A DNA stretch of 64,000 nucleotides, taken from contig NZ_JAEPRJ010000001.1 of the NCBI RefSeq assembly GCF_016651435.1, forward strand, positions 2,790,001-2,854,000, written 5' to 3'. The first letter of the stretch is position 1; each line of letters begins with the position of its first letter. A model generated the notes under the pieces. That model searched no databases and had not been told where the DNA came from. It saw only the letters and a program-made list of their open reading frames with translations. Shown one piece after another: positions 59,265-64,000 of the stretch. The DNA comes from Catonella massiliensis (lineage in GTDB: Bacteria > Bacillota > Clostridia > Lachnospirales > Lachnospiraceae). A program made the position numbers and the translations under genes.

Positions 59265-59286
59265 ATTTTGTTGACGTCAACAAAAT
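59265..59286. promoter_or_regulatory. Perfect 22-bp palindrome, possible operator
   Basis: TTTTGTTGACGTCAACAAAA with one more symmetric pair outside. It stands alone in the gene-free stretch of the prophage. No adjacent start codon; a regulator or nuclease site is possible. Confidence 0.5.
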
Positions 59287-59407
59287 TATAAGATTAAGAG
59301 CCTCACGTATTGAAGCAAAGGCATCGTTTTGCCAACAATGGCAAAATGTTCCTGTACATCAATGTTGCTGTTATGATATGCCTCTATAGCTTTATCTATT
59401 TTAGTTC

Positions 59408-59493
59408 TTGTACAGCTTAATATATTGTGCTATACTATACATGCTTTGTTAATTCGGGTTGTCCTTACTCAGGTAGGTGACAGCCCACTTTTT
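59408..59493 (+). ncRNA. Candidate small RNA downstream of the TM2-HIRAN gene
   Basis: Near-consensus promoter TTGTAC, 17 nt, TATACT (59408-59436), then ~20 nt later a hairpin GGGTTGTC...GACAGCCC (59456-59486) and ACTTTTT. Predicted RNA of ~50 nt from about 59443, antisense to and ending at the 3' end of the TM2-HIRAN gene. No open frame. Confidence 0.5.
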
Positions 59494-60031
59494 ATTTAGA
59501 TAAAACTACAAATTCAATATTACAGCCATAGTAACGGCCATCGCCACCAGTTACAACCCATTTAGTTACCTTGAGTGGACAGCCGGGATACTTCTTTGCC
59601 AATTTTGCTGATAGTTCTTTTTTTAGATATCCGATGTCTACTCCATCATCTCTAACTACTAAATAGGCAGGCTCTCCGTCATATTCTGTATATTCAATAT
59701 TTATACGGTCTTTTCTAAAAGGCATCGAAAGACCATGTAAAATATCTTGGCGGGAGCAATCAGCAAGTCTTATACAAGGATATGATGAGCCTACAACTCT
59801 AGTATGCATTCTCACTACTTCAGTATATCCTTCCATTTCAAAAGTTTGAGCAGAGCTTACAGCCTCGTTAGGGTTATATTTGATTGCTGCTATGATGTCA
59901 ATAATCCATCCAATTCCTAAAAGTCCGGCTGTAAAAAGATAAATTACTCCTAAAAAATATTGTTTTCGATAAAATCTATAAGCGCCCAATGGCCCTAAAA
60001 AAACAGCAAATAAAACACCAGTTATATCCAT
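59492..60031 (-). CDS. TM2 domain fused to a HIRAN-like domain
   Basis: 179 aa. Residues 1-55 form a TM2 domain (two membrane segments, FLGPLGAYRFYRKQYFLGVI and LLGIGWIIDIIAAI). Residues ~75-179 (MHTRVVGSSYPCIRLADCSR, YDGEPAYLVVRDDGVDIGYL) resemble the HIRAN domain, usually linked to DNA-processing enzymes. The fusion would put a HIRAN-like domain at the membrane. It lies directly downstream of the repressor gene and is probably cotranscribed. The HIRAN call is by motif only. Confidence 0.65.
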   Translation of the reverse strand: MDITGVLFAVFLGPLGAYRFYRKQYFLGVIYLFTAGLLGIGWIIDIIAAIKYNPNEAVSSAQTFEMEGYTEVVRMHTRVVGSSYPCIRLADCSRQDILHGLSMPFRKDRINIEYTEYDGEPAYLVVRDDGVDIGYLKKELSAKLAKKYPGCPLKVTKWVVTGGDGRYYGCNIEFVVLSK

Positions 60032-60040
60032 ATCCCCTCC

Positions 60041-60670
60041 TTAAAATTTCCCTCTAAGCTCTACCACTTTCCCTATTATCCTAACAGGCTTTCCGTCTAT
60101 TTCATCTTTTTTAAGATATATAGGATCGTATAGTGGATTGAGCGATATAAGAGCTATGCCATCATTATACTTCTGCAACCTTTTACATACAGCATCATCA
60201 CCATTAATTGCAGCTATAACAATATCGCCATTCTCAGCATCATCTTGCTGGCGAACTATGACTACATCATTATTGCAGATTCTAGGCGTCATGCTGTCGC
60301 CTTGTATCTTAAGAGCAAAGTATTCGCCATGCTTAGCCATATCCTCAGTAATCTCTTCATAATCAAGGATATCCTCAATCATTTCAATTGGAACCCCTGC
60401 GGCAACTCTGCCAAGGACAGGGATTTTAACTCCTTTTTTCTTAGGCTCTTCTTTGACTTCATCCCAGCCCATAAGATAAGACGGAGTAGTTTGCAGTGCA
60501 GAAGCTAATACCTCTAATTTATCTAGTGGCAGATTTTTAATCGCGCCAGTTTCGTATCTTTGCAATGTAGATTTACTCATATTAGTTTTATCTGCCAAAT
60601 CTTGAAACGAATATTCCAGCTCAAGACGACGCTTTTTAATTCTTTTTACTATATTATTGACCTCTTCCAT
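60041..60670 (-). CDS. CI/LexA-like phage repressor
   Basis: 209 aa. N-terminal HTH_3 domain (FQDLADKTNMSKSTLQRYET) and C-terminal S24 domain with the Ala-Gly cleavage site in GRVAAGVPIEM, catalytic Ser in GDSMTPRI and Lys in AVCKRLQ. All the residues for RecA-stimulated self-cleavage are present, so it should keep the prophage silent and be inactivated on DNA damage. Divergent from the Cro-like gene. AAGGAGG upstream. Confidence 0.93.
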   Translation of the reverse strand: MEEVNNIVKRIKKRRLELEYSFQDLADKTNMSKSTLQRYETGAIKNLPLDKLEVLASALQTTPSYLMGWDEVKEEPKKKGVKIPVLGRVAAGVPIEMIEDILDYEEITEDMAKHGEYFALKIQGDSMTPRICNNDVVIVRQQDDAENGDIVIAAINGDDAVCKRLQKYNDGIALISLNPLYDPIYLKKDEIDGKPVRIIGKVVELRGKF

Positions 60671-60759
60671 AACTAACCTCCTTGACTAGATTATATAACT
60701 AATATATCAAATATGCAACATTTATTTTTGAAAAATAAAAAAATAGTTGCAAAAATGGG

Positions 60760-60788
60760 TTGACAAGAAAAAAGCGGAGTGGTATTAT
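60760..60788 (+). promoter_or_regulatory. Promoter of the Cro-like gene and early region
   Basis: TTGACA, 17 nt, TATTAT. It overlaps the likely repressor operator area; short sequences ATGCAAC (60714) and GTTGCAA (60746) may be half-operators. Confidence 0.65.
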
Positions 60789-60795
60789 TAAACTA

Positions 60796-60813
60796 TCCCA
60801 AATACGCAACGAA
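60796..60813 (+). repeat. 18-bp direct repeat before the Cro-like gene, first copy
   Basis: TCCCAAATACGCAACGAA, identical to 61027-61044. The two copies bracket the Cro-like gene. Confidence 0.7.
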
Positions 60814-60827
60814 AGGATGTGAGGAAA

Positions 60828-61025
60828 ATGGCATACGATAAGCTAAAAGGAAGAATGGTAGAAAAGAAAGTAACACAAGGTGAAATGGCTAAGAGACTAA
60901 ATGTAAGCGTATCCACGCTAAACGCTAAGTTAAATAAAAAGCGTGAGTTTACAGTCAATGAGGTTATTGTTGTGTGCAAGGCTCTAGATATAAATAATCC
61001 TAGCGAATATTTTTTTGTCGCATAA
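60828..61025 (+). CDS. Cro-like small DNA-binding protein
   Basis: 65 aa. The segment MVEKKVTQGEMAKRLNVSVS, continuing TLNAKLNKKREFTVNEVIVV, is a compact helix-turn-helix of the kind found in phage Cro-type (DUF739-like) proteins. Divergent from the S24 repressor. The ATG at 60828 is preferred to the GTG at 60819, both next to purine-rich sites. Probably favours lytic growth. Confidence 0.75.
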   Translation: MAYDKLKGRMVEKKVTQGEMAKRLNVSVSTLNAKLNKKREFTVNEVIVVCKALDINNPSEYFFVA

Positions 61026-61026
61026 A

Positions 61027-61044
61027 TCCCAAATACGCAACGAA
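61027..61044 (+). repeat. 18-bp direct repeat after the Cro-like gene, second copy
   Basis: TCCCAAATACGCAACGAA, a perfect match to 60796-60813, beginning 1 bp after the Cro-like stop codon. Confidence 0.7.
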
Positions 61045-61128
61045 TACCAGATAAAAGGAGGCGATAGATATTAAAACATACAAAGAAACCAAGGCAGCAG
61101 TTAAAAGGTATAGAAGTTAGGAGGAGAG

Positions 61129-61479
61129 ATGGAAGATAAAGAACAGAGAAAAAGAGAGACTATGGAAGCACTCAGCAATGAAAGGATGTACATCTTGTTA
61201 AAGCATAACAGGGAAATGCTGCTTGAATTAAAAAACCTTTATCCCAATGAAGATGAACTATTTGAAAGTTATAAAACATTGGGAAAGGCTTTTGATGAGG
61301 CTATTATGGCAGAGATTAGATACAGGAACAAAATTATAGAACCTCAATTAGTCAGCATTACGGACTTGGCAGGAAAGATTACTGAAAAACTTGTAGATAT
61401 TAGCGAAGGGTTGAGCGAGGCAATAAACGGAGCAATAGAAAGAAATAGGAAGGAGATAGAAGATGTACATAATGTCTAA
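61129..61479 (+). CDS. Hypothetical phage protein, helical
   Basis: 116 aa, charged and helical, probably a coiled coil (LVSITDLAGKITEKLVDISE). No family recognised. AGGAGG 4 nt upstream. First of a run of closely spaced plus-strand genes; its end overlaps the next gene by 17 bp. Confidence 0.6.
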   Translation: MEDKEQRKRETMEALSNERMYILLKHNREMLLELKNLYPNEDELFESYKTLGKAFDEAIMAEIRYRNKIIEPQLVSITDLAGKITEKLVDISEGLSEAINGAIERNRKEIEDVHNV

Positions 61480-61753
61480 AGATGGCTTGTCTTTAATCAA
61501 TATGGACAAAGTCGAAACCATTTATATTAAAGAGAGAACAAAGGCAATTAGTGCCACATTTCCAAATGGAGGAGGGTGTCACCTTGCAGGATATGAAAAA
61601 CTTGAAAATACCAAATTTGCGTTAGAAGCATTATATAGTGCGATTACTGCAAATGATACTATTTTTCGCTTTCCACATGAGACGGACTTAGATACTGCGA
61701 AACAACACAGAGAGCATGTAAAGACAAAGAAGACAAGACACGGAGGAAGTTAA
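61463..61753 (+). CDS. Hypothetical phage protein
   Basis: 96 aa, MYIMSKDGLSLINMDKVETI, ending in a basic tail. Not recognised. AAGGAG 7 nt upstream of the ATG at 61463. Coupled to the methyltransferase gene (TAATG). Confidence 0.6.
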   Translation: MYIMSKDGLSLINMDKVETIYIKERTKAISATFPNGGGCHLAGYEKLENTKFALEALYSAITANDTIFRFPHETDLDTAKQHREHVKTKKTRHGGS

Positions 61754-62703
61754 TGGAAGATTTTAGTGCTGAAGCGTATAGGAAAAAACTAAAAGAAAAT
61801 GGTGTATTCCATACAGACAGCAGGCTTGCGGAAATTATGAAAAACTATGGGAAGAAGAACCCCAAGAATGTATATGATCCTACCTGTGGAGTTGGCAGCC
61901 TGCTTAGTGCATTTGATGACGACATTCCAAAGTATGGGCAGGAATTAGAAGAAAGCTACTTAAACGAGGCAAAGAAAAGCTTAAGGAACTTTACGGGGGC
62001 ATTAGGCAACACCCTTACAACTCCGGCATTTATGGATATAAGGTTTGACCTAATAGTTGCCAATTATCCATTTTCCGTTAAGTGGGAGCCAGCAGAAGAT
62101 GACATAAGATTCAAAGACTGGTGTACGGTACCCCCACCATCCAAGGCAGATTTTGCCTTCATAATGCACATGATGTATCTGCTTGCAGATGATGGTATAT
62201 GTGTGTGTTTAAGTTTTCCGGGCATTCTATACAGAGGTGCAAGAGAAGGGAAGATAAGGGCGGAGTTGGTAGCAAGAGGCTATGTAAAAAAGGTTATACA
62301 GATACCGGGCGGTTATTTCAAAGATACTAACATAGCAACATCATTGCTTATTTTGTCAAAGGCTCCAACTGATGGATTTGTTGAGTTTGAAGACCTACAG
62401 CTTAACAAATCAATAAGGGCTTCACTGGATGAGATAAAAGGAAATGATTTCAACCTTGCGGTGTCTAACTACATTTTTGAAGATATCCAAAAAGAATGTA
62501 TTGATCCAGTTATAAATTCAAATGAATGTAAGCATCTGTTTTTAAAGAACCTAAAGGACTCACTTGAGTTCTACCGCATTGATGCAGAATTACAGTCCGA
62601 TGTACTAGGGCGAAAAGAAGCAAAGAATGATTTTTTTAAGCTTTGCGATGATGCTGTAAATGTCATTAAAAAATTTGCGTTGGAAATAGTGAAAACTGGT
62701 TAA
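61753..62703 (+). CDS. N6-adenine DNA methyltransferase, orphan
   Basis: 316 aa. Motif I YDPTCGVGSLLSAF and catalytic motif IV LIVANYPFSV (NxPF with Tyr, where NPPF/Y is usual). The overall form (SLLILSKAPTDG, GGYFKDTNIATSL) is like the HsdM catalytic core without its specificity subunit. No restriction enzyme or S subunit is in the window, so it is likely an orphan phage methyltransferase that protects or marks the phage DNA. Confidence 0.85.
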   Translation: MEDFSAEAYRKKLKENGVFHTDSRLAEIMKNYGKKNPKNVYDPTCGVGSLLSAFDDDIPKYGQELEESYLNEAKKSLRNFTGALGNTLTTPAFMDIRFDLIVANYPFSVKWEPAEDDIRFKDWCTVPPPSKADFAFIMHMMYLLADDGICVCLSFPGILYRGAREGKIRAELVARGYVKKVIQIPGGYFKDTNIATSLLILSKAPTDGFVEFEDLQLNKSIRASLDEIKGNDFNLAVSNYIFEDIQKECIDPVINSNECKHLFLKNLKDSLEFYRIDAELQSDVLGRKEAKNDFFKLCDDAVNVIKKFALEIVKTG

Positions 62704-62724
62704 TGCTGTTAGAAAGGAGAGCGG

Positions 62725-63537
62725 ATGACAGAGCTAAAAACATTTAGTAATTCAGAATTTGGGAATGTAAGAGTTATTGAGGTTGATAATGAGCCTTGGT
62801 TTGTCGGTAAAGATGTTGCTGAGATATTAGGGTATGCTGAAACCGCAAACATGAGAAAACTTTTAGATGAGACGGAATACAAAGAGATAGACCCTCAAAA
62901 TCGCTTGTTTACTGGGTTCGTCCAAAATGGAATGAGCTTAGAACCCAACAAAAATATTAGGAGAATGCTTTTAGTAAATGAGAGTGGTTTATATCAAGCA
63001 ATATTTGGAAGTACTTTAGAAGGTGCCAAGAAGTTCAAAAAGTGGGTTACAGGGGAAGTGCTTCCAACTATAAGAAAGCATGGGGCATATATGACGGATA
63101 GCACACTTGAAGAAGCTCTTGCAAATCCGGACTTCGGTATAAAACTTCTAACGAAGCTGAAAGAAGAAAAGGAAGCAAGAAAGAAACTTGAAGCAAAGGT
63201 TGAAGAGGATAAACCAAAGGTTATATTTGCCGATGCAGTAAGCTCAAGCAACACCTCCATACTTATAGGTGACCTTGCTAAGATACTTAAGCAGAATGGC
63301 TACAATACAGGACAGCAAAGACTTTTTGAAATCTTAAGAAGCAAAGGCTTTTTAATGAAGTCAGGGACAAGCAGGAACATGCCGACACAAAAGGCTATGG
63401 AGATGAAGCTTTTTGAAGTCAAAGAAACCACAATAAATAATCCAGATGGAAGTATAAGGATAACCAAGACTACAAAGGTTACTGGCATAGGACAGAGATA
63501 CTTTATCAACTATTTTCTTAAGAGACTAACCTATTAA
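62725..63537 (+). CDS. Phage antirepressor, BRO-N plus KilAC
   Basis: 270 aa. N-terminal BRO-N domain (FGNVRVIEVDNEPWFVGKDV, continuing AEILGYAETANMRKLLDE) and C-terminal KilAC domain (IGDLAKILKQNGYNTGQQRL, FEILRSKGFLMKSG). Such proteins relieve repression or act as phage regulators. AAGGAG 5 nt upstream of ATG. Confidence 0.93.
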   Translation: MTELKTFSNSEFGNVRVIEVDNEPWFVGKDVAEILGYAETANMRKLLDETEYKEIDPQNRLFTGFVQNGMSLEPNKNIRRMLLVNESGLYQAIFGSTLEGAKKFKKWVTGEVLPTIRKHGAYMTDSTLEEALANPDFGIKLLTKLKEEKEARKKLEAKVEEDKPKVIFADAVSSSNTSILIGDLAKILKQNGYNTGQQRLFEILRSKGFLMKSGTSRNMPTQKAMEMKLFEVKETTINNPDGSIRITKTTKVTGIGQRYFINYFLKRLTY

Positions 63538-63590
63538 GGATGTGAAAAAGGGGGTAGACACAATCTACACCCTTACAAGAGGAGGTAACT

Positions 63591-63704
63591 ATGGGATATG
63601 TATTGGAGGGAGTAAAAATCGTATTTGTCACATTACCAATAATATTGATGGTGTGGGCATTTGCTAAAGTCAGCAAAGAGATGAAAGAGGAATTAGAAGG
63701 ATAA
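63591..63704 (+). CDS. Small phage membrane peptide
   Basis: 37 aa: short N-terminal region, one hydrophobic segment (IVFVTLPIILMVWAFA) and an acidic, basic tail. Strong GGAGG site 5 nt upstream. Too short for family assignment; a single-pass membrane peptide. Confidence 0.6.
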   Translation: MGYVLEGVKIVFVTLPIILMVWAFAKVSKEMKEELEG

Positions 63705-63731
63705 GGCAACTAAAGGGAAAGGAGGACAGGC

Positions 63732-63944
63732 ATGCCATATTTTAAGATATGCCCCGGCTGTGGAGGTAATTTAGATCCGGGCGAGAAGTGCAACTGCCAA
63801 GAAAGGCACGAAAAAAGAGGAATAAAGTTTACGGATACAAAGAAAGGAGAAAGTCATGAACTATCCTGCCAAAGTCATGTCAATGAAGGCACTCGTAAAA
63901 ATGGGAATCTCAGAATCTTTTCTGCGAAGAGCATATGTGGATAA
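63732..63944 (+). CDS. Small cysteine-rich phage protein (zinc-ribbon-like)
   Basis: 70 aa. CPGCGGNLDPGEKCNC is a CxxC-x(8)-CxC zinc-ribbon-like motif near the start. AAGGAGG 7 nt upstream. The second half overlaps the start of the next gene in another frame by ~89 bp, so the true C-terminus may be shorter or altered by a frameshift. Confidence 0.5.
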   Translation: MPYFKICPGCGGNLDPGEKCNCQERHEKRGIKFTDTKKGESHELSCQSHVNEGTRKNGNLRIFSAKSICG

Positions 63945-64000
63945 GAGTACACAGATAGCATGGAGGGCAGACCCCACTAGAGCTAACAGCAAAATAATGT
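63856..64000 (+). CDS. Excisionase-like HTH protein, N-terminal fragment
   Basis: The frame starts with ATG 6 nt after AAAGGAG and reads MNYPAKVMSMKALVKMGISE, then SFLRRAYVDKSTQIAWRADP. This resembles short phage excisionase or AlpA-like DNA-binding proteins (a helix-turn-helix with F-L-R-R and a DP turn). It continues beyond the window. Confidence 0.6.
   Translation, partial: MNYPAKVMSMKALVKMGISESFLRRAYVDKSTQIAWRADPTRANSKIM

Larger units (their letters stand above)
56860..64000. mobile_element. Left part of a prophage (cut by window edge)
   Basis: Integrase next to tRNA-Lys facing the tRNA, a lysogeny switch (S24 repressor facing a Cro-like gene), an orphan methyltransferase, a BRO/KilAC antirepressor and a run of small plus-strand genes are the early region of a temperate Firmicute phage. 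No replication, packaging or structural genes are inside the window, so a phage-derived integrative element is also possible. The exact left attachment site is not clear. Confidence 0.8.

Noticed and set aside
61060..61119. A 16-codon frame with AGGAGG and an ATT start before the 116-aa phage gene
   Set aside because: Non-standard start and very short; no way to support it from this sequence alone. It may be the edge of a deleted gene.

Overview
The window is low-GC DNA from a Firmicute, most likely a member of the Lachnospiraceae. The grounds are the 16S sequence, the Bacillus/Clostridium-type origin order (rpmH, rnpA, yidD, yidC, jag and mnmE on one side of oriC; dnaA, dnaN, yaaA, recF, gyrB and gyrA on the other), strong AGGAGG ribosome binding sites and near-consensus TTGACA/TATAAT promoters. 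The species cannot be named from this.

Layout. 1-4 kb: a two-component sensor/regulator pair cut by the window edge, a DUF1294 membrane protein and a DUF234-type ATPase. 4-28 kb: a long minus-strand run of small accessory genes that looks like an orphan immunity (polyimmunity) island. It has SUKH/SMI1 proteins, ankyrin repeat proteins, DUF2262, DUF6892 and DMP19-like proteins, several GNAT acetyltransferases, methyltransferases, small membrane proteins and many unrecognised small proteins, but no full-length toxin. Part of it (15-25 kb) is divided by four copies of a structured, MITE-like repeat. The same stretch carries six perfect copies of the ParB site parS and a duplicated three-gene cassette whose two copies have decayed in different genes. 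28.8-32.5 kb: two IS110-family insertion sequences; the second splits a Fic gene and the first has an in-frame stop in its transposase. 33-36.7 kb: a methyltransferase, an MqsA-like antitoxin with a toxin remnant, a MIF-like tautomerase, mnmE and an acetyltransferase.

36.8-49.3 kb is the chromosomal origin region. oriC looks bipartite: DnaA boxes upstream of dnaA, and a DnaA box/DnaA-trio/AT-rich unwinding-type region between dnaA and dnaN. gyrB and gyrA are separated by a long hairpin and a small reversed membrane-protein gene. A fifth, best-preserved copy of the structured repeat (49981-50492), with perfect terminal inverted repeats, lies before tRNA-Ser and the rRNA operon.

50.6-56.8 kb: tRNA-Ser(GCT), then an rRNA operon in the unusual order 16S - 5S - tRNA-Ala - 23S, then Asp, Val, Thr, Tyr, initiator Met, Phe and Lys tRNAs and a terminator. 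56.85-64 kb: the left part of a prophage or related integrative element next to tRNA-Lys: integrase, a DUF2442/DUF4160 pair, a TM2-HIRAN-like protein, a CI/LexA-like repressor facing a Cro-like gene, an orphan adenine methyltransferase, a BRO/KilAC antirepressor and small genes running off the right edge. Two promoter-terminator units in its gene-free stretches look like small RNAs.

The most unusual content is the structured repeat family. Its hairpin modules keep one core while the outer stems change in a compensatory way between modules, and its copies are interleaved with parS sites and immunity-type cassettes.
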